This document shows, piece by piece, positions 1 through 10,800 of a DNA stretch of 64,000 bases. Source of the DNA: Larix kaempferi. Taxonomy: Eukaryota > Streptophyta > Pinopsida > Pinales > Pinaceae. The DNA lies in contig BSBM01000994.1 of NCBI GenBank assembly GCA_027924585.1, positions 7,075,001 through 7,139,000 of the forward strand, read 5' to 3'. The translations under genes and the position numbers were made by a program. Numbering within the stretch: position 1 is the first letter of the stretch; each line of letters opens with the position of its first letter. The notes under the pieces were generated by a model. The model was not told the DNA's origin. It did no database searches and saw only the letters and a program-made list of their open reading frames with translations.

Positions 1-1257
1 AACACATAATCGAATTTCCCCATTCTTCTTTCTAATAGGAACCAGATTAGCCACCCAAGAAGAATACCTGAGAGGCACTATTATCTTTGCATCCAACAAC
101 TTCTTTAGTTCTTTTTCAATTACAGGGAACAAGGCTGGATTGATTCTTCTTAGTTTCTGCCTGAAAGGCTTGACATTAGGTTTCAAAGGGACCTTGTGCT
201 GAATAATTGCTGTATCATAAGTTTTTAGTTCCTTATAAGACCAGGCAAATGCATCTATATGTTTTTTCAATAGCTTAATATATCTACTTCTTTGCTCCAC
301 TGTTAAGAATTTAGAAAGTTTTACCATTCTGGGATGTTCTGCTGAACCAATATTGTAGTCTTCTACATTGTCTTCTGAAGATTGAATTACTGGCTTTGAA
401 GGTGTATCATCTTTGGTGAATATTCTTTCTAAAGGTACTAGACCTTTTGGAATGAAGTTGCTCTTCAACTCAATGATTTTATGCCCTGCTATCTCTTCTG
501 CAGCAAACTCATCTAACTGTTCATCCCTTTCATCTTCTTCCTGATCAATTTGAGTATTTGAAAACTCATCTACAAGCTCAAGAAATTTTTTTATTTCAAT
601 GTCATCTTCAAAAACCCTCCAGTGCTTCACATTGTCAGGAACACAAGGTCTATACCTCACTTCTATAGGATACTTTAGCTGAGTGGTTTTAGGGATTCTA
701 AAATATGTGGCAGCCAGGGCTAAAGAATCTGCAGTCTCATTATGATTCCTGGGAATATGAGTGATATTAAATGCTATAAAATAGTTTTCAAGCATATCCC
801 ATACCTCATTTCGATATACTTTCAGCAAACCCTGCTTTACTTGATATTTGTTCTTCACCTGTTGAACAACTAGTTCGGAGTCGCCAAATGCAGAAATCTG
901 TTGAATTCCCAAATCTTTAGCAGCCTTCAATCCCAATAGCAAAGCCTCATACTTAGCAGTGTTGTTAGTGGTAACAAACTCCAATTTATACATGAGTTTC
1001 ACTGTTTCACCTCCAGGAGAAATGAGTAGAACTCCAGCTCCAGCACCTTCTTTGCACGAGGATCCATCAAAGTACAATTGCCACAATACATCTTCGTCTT
1101 CTCTGCTGCGTTTTACATGCTGTTCTTTTTGTACTTGTAACAGACCAGCAGAATTCTCCTCTTCACTAAACTGTAATATGCATGAACCAAGGTCTTTGTC
1201 CATAGAGTACATTGGGTGATTGCTAGGGTTTTTATCATCTGTGACTATGTAAGCAAG
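1..1257 (-). CDS. Ty3/gypsy pol fragment: RNase H followed by start of reverse transcriptase (runs off window)
   Basis: A single frame is open over all 419 codons from 1257 down to the window edge. First comes an RNase H domain (about 1075-690): FDGSS holds the first catalytic Asp, KYEALLLG the Glu, GDSELVVQQV the second Asp, and ETADSLA the last Asp, so the DEDD set is complete. An acidic linker follows (about 690-310). The start of a reverse transcriptase comes last: WVANLVPIRKKNGEIRLCV at 57-1 is the conserved finger segment of gypsy RTs. The catalytic YxDD block lies outside the window. The frame is the same as that of the protease upstream, separated only by a TAG codon at 1258-1260. In ordinary gypsy elements RNase H follows RT; here one precedes it, suggesting a second acquired RNase H as in the Tat lineage. 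Confidence 0.85.
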
Positions 1258-2046
1258 CTATAGCTCTCTGTAAAGTCTTCTATTTTCTCCACCAAAAACA
1301 GGAATGGTGGCATAAGAGAGGTCCATCTGTAAGGTTCCTCCAACCTTCTTTGCCCAGGATCTTGAAAGAAGCAAGCCAAACTTTGGGGTGATATCAGCCA
1401 CTACAACATCCATTATGACACTCTTCATTGGCAACTGAGCAAGGCTGACAACCATATCTTTAATCACTCCTAGACACTTGACAGCTCGGGAGTCAAAGGC
1501 ATATAAGTCATGGTAAGGTTTGGTAATACTGAGACCCAGGGCTTCCATCACAGCTTTGGGCATTAGATTATGGGATGCTCCAGAATCTAATAGACAATTA
1601 TGGATCATCTGATCATGGACAGTTAACGTAACATAGAATGGAGGAGAAGCACCAGCTTCATTTTCTGTTTTCTCAGCTAACGCGGATCCAATGAATATCT
1701 TTGGGCTTTCTTCTTGCAAATTGACAGTATCTGAAACAGGCTGGCCACTAGCAGAATTCATAACTTTTAGGACTGTTTGTTTATATGATGGATTCTTGAT
1801 AAGCTCAGAAAATGGCACAGGAATTTTTAGTTTACCTAACTCATTTTCCAAACTGAAATTTTGAACTGACTTGTTTACCTCCTCAATTTCTACATTCTTC
1901 TTGGAATTTTCTGCAGGTTGCTTCTTTTTTGTTACAGGATCAGCAACTGGTTTATCAGGAATAACTGGAGCAGGAATAGTAGCTTTCTTCTTAGGAGCTT
2001 GGACTACCTGTTTCGGGCCAGATCTGAGATTAATAGTCTTCTTAAT
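1258..2046 (-). CDS. Ty3/gypsy aspartic protease segment of gag-pol
   Basis: The frame after the TGA at 2047-2049 opens with INLRSGPK, a motif family typical of the gag/protease junction of Tat/Athila-type elements. A pepsin-like retroviral protease fold follows: CLLDSGASHNLMP at about 1605-1565 carries the catalytic Asp in a DSGAS context, and FGLLLSRSWAKK corresponds to the conserved hydrophobic-glycine region near the domain end. The first ATG in this frame is at 1851, but the homology starts upstream of it, so this is most likely an internal part of a polyprotein. It ends at TAG 1258-1260, after which the same frame continues into RNase H. Expected role: cleavage of the Gag-Pol polyprotein in cytoplasmic virus-like particles. 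Confidence 0.85.
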   Translation of the reverse strand: MKKTINLRSGPKQVVQAPKKKATIPAPVIPDKPVADPVTKKKQPAENSKKNVEIEEVNKSVQNFSLENELGKLKIPVPFSELIKNPSYKQTVLKVMNSASGQPVSDTVNLQEESPKIFIGSALAEKTENEAGASPPFYVTLTVHDQMIHNCLLDSGASHNLMPKAVMEALGLSITKPYHDLYAFDSRAVKCLGVIKDMVVSLAQLPMKSVIMDVVVADITPKFGLLLSRSWAKKVGGTLQMDLSYATIPVFGGENRRLYREL

Positions 2047-3564
2047 TCAATTCTGATTAGCAGCAGCATTTACAGCAGTTTTTTCAAACTCCAAGTCATC
2101 TTCAACTTCATACAAATCTGCATCATAGTACTCATAATTTAGAAAATCTTCTTCTGTTACAAAACCTCCAGATAAACCATCTCCAACATCCTGATCTGTT
2201 TTAGTTTCTTCAAACAGTAACTGTTCATCAACCTCTTCTTCATCAGCTACGTTATTTTGCAGAGGAGGGGGGACTCTTTGATCTTCATTCTCCCTCCTTT
2301 CTTGCTGGATGTCATTATTTCTTCGCTCCCTTGGCATGAATCTAGGAGTAAACTGTCTTCTAAACTGATTTTGGTTATTTGGGTTCCTTTGAGCTTCTGG
2401 AGCAGGTTTAGCAGAATTCTTTTCAAGTTCTAGTTTGTTCAACTTGGCAGTGAGAATCTTTACAAGCTTAGCCATTTCATCTATTTTAGCTTCAGCAGAC
2501 TGAGGTGCAGCACTTGTGGAAACAGCTTCCCTCTTTCCCTTTCTTTCATACTGCTGCTGATGTGTTTCTTTCTTGAGTATGTTGGAAGCCATCAAATTGG
2601 ACTCTACCTCCAATGCTGCCTCTTGCATGTTCAGCAGGGTGATAGGTCTTCTTTCTCCGAGTAATAAAGAGAATTCATGATCAAAAGCATTTGCATAGGT
2701 CAACTTGGATGATGTTTCAGTGGGTTTGATTTCTGCAGGAATCCTTCTATACATCTTGTTAAATCTTTTGGAAAAGTCAGAAATAGTCTCATCCTTCTTT
2801 CTTCTCAAAGCTCCAAACTCAGTTATGTAATAAGTGTGATCCTTGGTGTCTCCCCACTGTCTCATAAAAAGATCTTTGAGTTCTTCAATTATGGTGATAG
2901 AATTAGCAGGTAGTTCTCTGAACCATTTTCTCACATCCCCATCAAGACTTTGTACAAATACCCTCATCCATACATCTTTAATTTCAATGTTCTGATTGTC
3001 TGCATAACTCTCGAAAGCCTCCCAATGTTCTTCTGCAGTTGTTTCACCTTGTCCATTGAATCGAGGCATATACTTTTGGTAATCATGTGTAGGCAAGGCA
3101 TGTAAAGGCTGGGGTAATGCTAATGGTGCATACCTAGCTGCTACCATTTTGTCCATCATATCCATAGGTGGATTTTGGGTTGCCATTGTGGACTGAGGTT
3201 TAGACTGAGGTTTTGAATATGGTTTTGAAGTGGAAGAAATTTGACTGGAACTTGCTTGGAAAGGGCTCTTTCCTATTTTCAACTGAAAAAGAGGGATTTT
3301 TCCAGGAGAAGCAGTCTTTGCTTTCAAAAAGGTTTCAGGATTGGTAAACACTTGGAAAGTATCTTAAGGAATGGTTGGTTTTATCCAAGGTGAGTTCTCA
3401 GCTGGGACTAATGATTCACCCAACTGGTGAGAGTCACAAGAGGCTGGTAAAGATTGAGACCTTCTGAGCTTTCTTGCTGTTTTTATGATCTTTTCAGGGT
3501 CTGTCACACCCAGCTGTAATGGGGAAGTAGGTCTGCTCCTGGTTCCAATTCTGTTAGAAGCCAC
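2047..3564 (-). CDS. Ty3/gypsy Gag (with an in-frame TAA at 3364-3366)
   Basis: Structural Gag of the same element. The core is the Retrotrans_gag domain at about 3080-2600: EHWEAFESYADNQ, RVFVQSLDGDVRKWFRELP, LKDLFMRQWGD and FGALRRKKDETISDFSKRFN are the family hallmarks. The C-terminal part is charged, with a basic RR-rich stretch (about 2380-2270) and an acidic tail. No CCHC zinc knuckle is visible. The frame can be traced up to ATG 3564 (MASNRIGTRSRP), 107 bases inside the PBS, but TAA at 3364-3366 interrupts it; the longest uninterrupted ORF starts at ATG 3351 (434 residues). It ends with TGA at 2047-2049, in frame with the protease that follows. Confidence 0.88.
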
Positions 3565-3670
3565 TGTGACAACTTTCTGGTGAAAATAGCCTTCAAAAAA
3601 TGCTGGTTCAAGTCCACCTCTTAAACTAGGAAAATGATGAGTATCCTAGGGAAGATATGCTTCAGCTTCG

Positions 3671-3688
3671 TCCCCGGCAACGGCGCCA
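3671..3688 (-). other. Primer-binding site complementary to tRNA-Asp
   Basis: The minus strand reads TGGCGCCGTTGCCGGGGA, an exact complement of the 3' end of plant tRNA-Asp including CCA. It lies 4 bases inside the inferred LTR end and about 100 bp before the first Gag Met, as expected for minus-strand priming. Confidence 0.9.
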
Positions 3689-3692
3689 AAGA

Positions 3693-6600
3693 TGTTTGTG
3701 CCAGAAATTGTTACTAAGGCTAGAGTAACAAGCCAACACAATCTCAAGAGTAAAACTCAATTCAAACTAGGGTTTAGGGTTTTGTTTTATGTGTTTTTGG
3801 TCATAAACTTCAAGAACATGCAGGGAATACATTCAGCAGATAAGCAACAACTAAATCATACACATATACTGATAAAGATGCATATATATCACAAAAATCC
3901 AACAAAAGACTGTACTGAAGTTCACACATAAAGGACAAGCACTACTAGAAAATGCACATTAACCAGCAATGAATTTGTCATTCATGAAACTAAACAAGTT
4001 CAAACATGAAGCCAACACAGACCAAATGAAGGGGAAAGAGTCATATATTCATAATTTCATCAGTAAATGCATATAAGAGTTACAGTACCTGTCTCTGAAT
4101 AAGTCTGAAAGTACAAGCAGCTAGCAGACCTCCTGATGTTCCCCTAAAATCAGAACCCTCACAATGTTTTGCTCACCTTTCTAAATAGTTCTCTTCTAAA
4201 AAACAGTCAGGTTTTTCCTCCTAACTCTCCATCGAATCACTAGGCTAGGTAAAGTAAAATTTACAGTTTTTACAAAATTACAAGGTTGCTAAAAATAGCA
4301 AATTCTTAACCAAACCAAAATGCTTATCTTAAATAACCCCTAACTAATAACTGCCTCATATCTCCTTCGCTGCCTCCACAAGAAGAGATGTACCATCTAG
4401 ACTTGAAGACCTCTTCTTTGCTCTTTTATGCTTCTTCTCCATATCAGCTATCTTTTTCTGAAGGTCTTCATTTTCCTGCTGTAAACTTTCAACTGTCTTT
4501 TCCAGCTTTGAACAGTGCCTGTCAGAAGCCCTTTGCCTGCTGAGAACTTCTTTGGAGACCTCTGATAATTCCAAGAAATGTTTATGGACATCCTGCAACT
4601 CCTCTACAAGCACTGTGTTGACTCTAAATAGACCATTAGTAAACTCATGCAAGTGTTTAACATGCTTCTTGTATTTCTGAACACTTTCCTGTAGGTCTTC
4701 ATCATCAAAACTAGGGGTATTAGGAATATTTGCATCCTGCATTATAAAGTCTGTATAATCAACAGCAAAACCTGGTTCCTTTAAGATGCCTGCTTGCCTG
4801 AGTATATCTTCATCTTCTTCCTCCCACTCTTGTTTTTCAATAGGACATGCTTTTGCCTTTACCTCTTGTTGCTGTTTGAAGAGCTTATCTTTTATCTCAC
4901 AAATTATTTTAGACAGTTCAGACCTAGGCTGTTCAATTTCTCTTGCTGACTGTGATCTTTTTGTACCTGCAGGTTGGCAAAAGGAAGAAGACTTAGCAGC
5001 TGCCTTTCCCTTGCCTTTACTGCCCTGTTTAACAATTTTTGTTTCTTCGCTGGAGGAAAAATCAATTACAACAGCTTCCTATCTGGCATTTAGCTTAGGA
5101 TTAAGAAGTTTTTTCATGTTCCATCTCAGCTTATTAGTAGGTCTGTGGATAGATAAACTGTGAGACAAGATCAATCATAGATGAAAATTGCCATAAGAAC
5201 AATATAGCACTGCTTAATTTTAAAATGCGCCATCAGGAATAATGTCGATCTGTTTCAGAATATAAGCCACTCAAACTCCTCATTTTAGGGTTAAGGAGAC
5301 AAGCAGTATGATATGTCTTCAGACATAAACTCCTTCCTTATTATAAACTGATTCACATCATAGAATACAGAACTTTGATCAAATTCAGTGTTCAGACTGT
5401 TCAATGAGATTGAAAACTGTCAATGAATGAAGTTGTTCTATATTCAATATTTGCTCCTCCTTCAGTACAACTGATTCAAATCACTCAAAACAGCACTGCA
5501 ATGTCCAGACTATTTAATGTAATGGAAAATTGTCAGTGAATATGGCTGTTTTATATCAGTCTTTCACTTTAATCTCTATGTATCAACCAGTCTAGATTTT
5601 CAAGCCCTAAAACTCTCACTGCTTCAGATTTGCCAGCATAACATCAACCACAGGCTTATTTGACCAACTGGAGACTGATAGCATGAGAGGAGAGAACAAA
5701 AACACCACTGTCTGCAATATATTCGCCCTAGCATAAAAACTGCCATTCAAACCTGTCAATTACTCATCTGTCGTGGCTTAAAGCTTCGTTTTGGGGTATC
5801 AACGGTCTCTTCTTATGAGAATAGGTGTCTTCATATCATTTCTTTGACTGCTGGTAAATGAATTTGGAAGCCCTAATTCTCGCTGGCGTTAAAAACACTG
5901 TCTTCTCTTCACAGCAACACAATCCACCTTTTTAGCAGTTAACTCTTCTTCACGAACACTCCTCTCCTATAATAATGCGTGTAGAAAGAGAAATTTGACA
6001 GCTTAGATCGGGATTTGCTGGTTTTTGTCCAACTGATTCAGCATAATATGCAATGATGAGCCTGCTCTGCTTCGTGACTAATAACCAACTAAAATCATGC
6101 TTAAACTGCAGTAAACACGTGTTAAAACACTCACACAAGGCGATTAGTCACTCACATACTACAATCATGATTGAAATCCGTTTGAAATTTGAAAAAACAA
6201 AGGGCTGCGATATTCTTGTAGCATGCCCTTTGTTAAAATTTTGTCTAGCGCTACAAGAATAGCTGCCATGCCAGAATTTCGCAGTTTTTCAACTTTCTGC
6301 TAATTTGTCGGAGGTTTTAAAAGTTACTTGGTTTAAGAAACAAGTCTAAGGAGACTAGAACTAAAACTTAAAACCAAAAATTTAACTGAGGTAGATTGAA
6401 AAATAAATCAAAAATGGAGAAAAATTTACTGACTTAACACTATGCATGGATAAAAGCTAAACTGATTCTGTATGTTTAAGGAAATCGCAGTTCATAGTTT
6501 TGCATGTTGAATAAGGCTTGGATCTTTGGTTTTCTTTATGATCGGTATTGTGGGATGAAAACCGTGATTGTATTTCTATCTGTGCATATAGTTTTGTATC

Positions 6601-6760
6601 GAATGGTAAATGTACAGGAGCACAACTCCCTGGTTTCGAATCATCTACATGTATGTAATCATCCAGGGTTATGAAAAAAACAAACCTCTATAAGCTGCAG
6701 CGATTTAGTTTTTCCTATGTATTGCATGATGCTTGTGAATATTTGTTTATGCTACAGGGA
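3693..6760 (-). repeat. 5' LTR of the gypsy element (inner edge firm, outer edge uncertain)
   Basis: The inner edge is set by the PBS: plus-strand TG at 3693 (TGTTTGTGCCAGAAATTG) is the CA end of the LTR in element orientation. The partner LTR is outside the window, so the outer edge cannot be fixed; the sequence character changes near 6.7-6.8 kb, where a copia-type PBS relic lies. This implies an LTR up to about 3 kb. It contains the coiled-coil ORF at 4356-5148 and, on the minus strand around 5960-5780, leader-like sequence. Confidence 0.5.
4356..5148 (-). pseudogene. Unrecognised coiled-coil protein segment upstream of the PBS
   Basis: A frame with clear protein character runs from a possible splice acceptor (minus strand ...CTATCCACAG, before 5148) to TAA at 4356. 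It begins PTNKLRWNMKKLLNPKLNAR, meets one TAG at 5081-5079, then continues uninterrupted for 240 codons. The middle is Ser/Lys/Gln-rich (KGKGKAAAK). It is followed by IICEIKDKLFKQQQ and an acidic EEEDEDIL patch. The last ~110 residues are a strong heptad-like coiled coil (LEKTVESLQQENEDLQKKI) ending in KKHKRAKKRSSS. The ATG at 4742 opens the last 128 residues. I do not recognise the family. It lies on the same strand as gag but on the LTR side of the PBS, so it is either an LTR-borne extra ORF or a captured host fragment. Confidence 0.55.
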
Positions 6761-6820
6761 AACCAGTGTTGCCCCCTGGTGACAGGATATAGGTACTTAC
6801 GTTGACCTAACTATGTCTTG

Positions 6821-6834
6821 GTCTCCGATACCAA
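6821..6834 (-). other. Ty1/copia-type primer-binding-site relic
   Basis: The minus strand reads TTGGTATCGGAGAC, close to the initiator-Met tRNA PBS of copia elements (TGGTATCAGAGC). No matching gag is readable at lower coordinates, so it marks only a remnant. Confidence 0.4.
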
Positions 6835-6919
6835 CGTGGAGATGGAAACATGTTATGTAGAACTAAATCTATTAATAGAAGTAATAATATAGAGACTAGA
6901 TTCTCTGTAAGTTTGATTG

Positions 6920-7150
6920 ATGTTAGTATCAAAGGTTTTTGGAAAATATACTCTCTAGGAGATAAGCAATGGGAAAGTGGAGATTAAAACCAATGTTGTA
7001 CGATGTAAACCCTAGAGGTTGATGAATAATAAGATGAAATTCTTGGTGGATGTAGCCTAGAGATTTGGGTGAACCACGTATATCTGTCTATTTCCTTATG
7101 TGTTTCGCATATGCTTCTTATGTGCCTTAATTCTTCTCGAAAATTATAAA
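6920..7150 (+). repeat. Ty1/copia LTR relic
   Basis: Around 7047-7085 the sequence GGATGTAGCC...GGGTGAACCACGTATA closely matches the R/U5 part of the copia LTR at 19562-19596 in this window. The stretch 6920-6985 resembles the PBS-to-gag leader of the same family (compare 19681-19745). The order of the pieces is scrambled, so boundaries are not resolvable. Confidence 0.45.
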
Positions 7151-7484
7151 GTATGATTGTTTATGCCAATGTACAAGTGTAAGTTTTGGGAATTAGTTGT
7201 TGATCATGTAATATACCTATAGACATATTTAGTGTTTTAGGCATAGTTATGTTTATCATTAAAGGATAAGAAAGTCATGTTGATGTTCAAGGTAAAGTTA
7301 TGTAGTGTGTAATACAAATATGTTAGTTGATGTTTTCTATTATATTATGTCCATGTTAAGGATGATGAATAATATATGAGAATTAAGTTTGGTAGAAAGT
7401 GTAAATGTGAATTAGCTAGGATTCACATTATGAATTTTTTAAAAAATTCACCAAAATACTAACCACTATTGCGGGGATGTCACA
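7150..7484. repeat. LTR-end fragment
   Basis: The stretch ends in GCGGGGATGTCACA (7471-7484). Its reverse complement TGTGACATCCCCGC is a common start of gypsy-type LTRs, so an LTR in minus orientation probably starts at 7484. No partner LTR or internal sequence was recognised. An (ATT)n run follows at 7486-7502. Confidence 0.35.
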
Positions 7485-7664
7485 ATTATTATTATTATTA
7501 TTAGACCTTTCATTTGTTACCATGGGTTCCTCCCTCCCCCTATGGATTATTTTATTAGGTGAATGTTTCTTATTAATTTATAATTATTTTGTTAATTTAT
7601 TATATTGCTTCAACCTTTACTACAACACCAACTTGCAAGGTATTCATATCTTTTAGAGAAGTCA

Positions 7665-7855
7665 CATCCTCGATGCAATTGGCTAAGGAAAACCCATCCT
7701 CAGCTTTGCATAGTTTTAATCAGAGGAAAAAACATCCTCAATGCAATCGACCGAAGGAAACCCATACTTGGCTTGCATAACTTTAATAAGAGGAAGCGTA
7801 TCCTCAATGCAATCGGCCAAAGTAAATTCATCCTTGGCTTGCATGGTCTTCTTCT
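7665..7855. repeat. Imperfect tandem repeat, period 66-68 bp, about 2.8 copies
   Basis: The motif CATCCTCRATGCAAT recurs at 7665, 7733 and 7799, each time followed by a GG/CGACCRAAG-AAAcCCAT stretch and by GCTTTGCAT or GCTTGCAT. The small ORFs across this stretch only reflect the repeat. Confidence 0.75.
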
Positions 7856-7859
7856 TCTT

Positions 7860-10800
7860 TAGATTTGCTACTTTCTTCACTTCTCTTCTTCAATATGAAA
7901 GCACCAACTTTCATATATACTTGATAAACACAAAATGGATAGAAAATCTCATCTCTATTACACATTTATCAAAATGTATTATCATAAAACAAAAAACATA
8001 TCATTTTACATGGCTGACTTCTCATCACTGAAACACCAGTAATGTGTCCATTCCTTTAAGGTGTAATCAATGTCAGCAACCATGACACAACACAACACCA
8101 GGAATATTATCTCCAATAAAAATTATTTTCAATATTAAATCGAGCTTAGGGTAAATATTTCTCTTGTCTTCGTCAAAGATTGAGAAAATTTTAATTTCTT
8201 TATTTGTTCCACATTCTTCAATTAGAGATGATGAAGAACCTCTTGGATGATCCCAGAGAGTTCTAATATTACAATATATTTCTTTCCATCCAAAGTTTTA
8301 GTTTTACAATTTCATTCTCTGCATCACTTACAAGTAATAGCATTATATAAGTAAATCATATCGGATAAATTCAGTTAACAACTAGTAAAAGTTATAACCA
8401 AATAACAACTTTACCGGATAACAACATTTAACATTTTATAATAAGCTAACAACTTATCTCAGTTAGCAACATATTCTTATCTTTAACTTTTCATAAGTTG
8501 GCATAAGTATAGAAGTATTAACAATTCATTTACAACTCACACAAGTAAGGTGAATAAGAATTCAAACATTCATACCTGCACTAAAACATGTGAGTGCACT
8601 AGTCTTATTAAGAAAACATCCAACAAAATTCAAACACTTATTGTTGTTTTAGAGTATCTTGCATATTTAATATTGCATTCAAATATAGAATTCCACAATT
8701 ACACTAATTTCCATTAAATAAAAACATTCCAATGTTGTACCAACATAAACAATTCTTGAACAGATGGACTCAGGCATAGGTCCATTCAAAGAATTTATCT
8801 AGTTGTCCAATATGGCCATATACCATCGGACTTAAACACAAACCAATCATAATATTCAAATAGTTACTGAGGAATCCAATATAGGCCAAACACAAGTCAC
8901 TTACTGTCATCAAAGACTAAGACACATACCATGAAAAGGCCAAAAACAATCATCAAAGACTCAATATGACAAGAACTCCTTGTCAAATAGACATACACCT
9001 TTCGGAATTCAGCATACCATTCGGTAATCCATACATAGAAAACCAAAATTTTTATGTAGAGATACCACTTTGAGCACATATACTAAACTGCACTCATACT
9101 CATACAAAAGGATTATTCTAACTGGGCATATTACCATGAAAACAATTCTTTAATAACAAATTTAACGTTCGCGCATCGCATGCATATACAACTTATGCAA
9201 TTTATAACACCTTGTCGGACCCACTGTGCAACTCTAACACTAAAATGAAATAAAGTATGCGAGTAAACCATTCATAAATAACCATGCTTCTAAATCATTT
9301 GCATCAAGAGGTAAATTTTCAAATTCAATAACAAATGAAACCAATCAATCACTAGATATACATATTCATACACCTTGATCAGAATTAATTAAGATAAATA
9401 TCCATGATCATCTAGCTCAAGTTTTCCCTGAATACAACATCTCATAATTGAAACACGCATCAACACACTTAACATACTCATGCATCAACATGCTCGTATA
9501 ATACCAAATACACACACCAATTGGATGTCAAGCACTCAATCATTCAACTAAATCATTTAAAATCATTTGACATACCCCCAGCCTACTACCAGTTGGATAC
9601 TTGAGGAAATACAGGGATACAAGATGTAAGGGGCCATCCTTGGACCTTGGTAAAATAATATAAGTTCTATTTATTTTCGAATTTTTGTTTCTGTTCAATG
9701 TGCAGGTAAAAGAATGTACTAGCCTGCAAAATTTTGTAGGTGTAAATGTATGTGCTATATTACCTTTTTCTTTGTTATATACAAAATCATGCACAACATA
9801 TACATATTCAAATCATTTCATTAACTATAAGCTAAAATAGGTAGAAAATAACACAACTAAGTGGAAATTTATAACTGTATGGAAAATACCTGTAGATTAG
9901 AAAATTTGTCCCTTCAAGCTCCTCCTTACCCCTGCAAGTGCAAGATATTTCCCAACAGAAAACTCAACCAACCCAAATCAATCTGCAACCCTGCCAACTA
10001 GGAAAGTCTTGTCAACTTCCTAGCTCCAAGAACTTCTTCTTAGACCCTCGAGCCCAAAACCTGAGTACTCGGTCCAACTCGTATGAACCTCTTCCCTCTT
10101 CCCTTCAATAAGAAAAATAGGCCTCCTCTGCTGTAATTCCCAGTAACTTCTCCCAAATTTATCCCAATTCCTTCTCCTTCGCTCAATTTTCCCTTTCTCC
10201 AAAAAGCCCCTTCCCCCAAATTCCATTCCCCCCCTTATCCTCCTTCCTACTGACTCTTCCTTCTACATTTACTACCCTTATCCCTCTAAGTTAAAGCTTT
10301 GCCCTTCCCAAGTTTTCTCAAGCCCAACAATTGGAATCCAATTCATAATTAATATATTATTATAATGCATGAGTTGGGGTCACCTATCAACTGTAAATTT
10401 CACTTTTAATAAGACTTATCCTCATTAAATACCATTCATTTATTTGTTGACTACTACAATACACAATTCATAATTTAATTTATAATATTTATTAAATATT
10501 TTCAAAGCATATTTTAACATATTGATTTATAATTAGAATACAACAATTAATCATGACATCATCCTTAATTTTAATGATGGTTCATTCACGACAATAAATG
10601 ATTAATATCAATGGTTTATACACAATGTTATATCAATTAATTATCTACAGTTATTCTTTCTAACTTAAATTTTCACCTTACAAATTCTTTATTCCTAATA
10701 ATTTGATTAGTTCACAACATGATCTTATTCATTATCACCTAAGTCATTCAAACAACGTATTCAATTATTTAATCAACAAGATCCTTTACATAATTAATCC

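Noticed and set aside
4786-5163. 125-codon plus-strand ORF with hydrophobic, Ser-rich content
   Set aside because: Antisense of the better-supported minus-strand coiled-coil ORF, whose composition is clearly protein-like.
10020-10226. 68-codon minus-strand ORF with Arg-rich start
   Set aside because: No homology, no splice or start context; it lies in a locally C-rich block that opens frames by composition.
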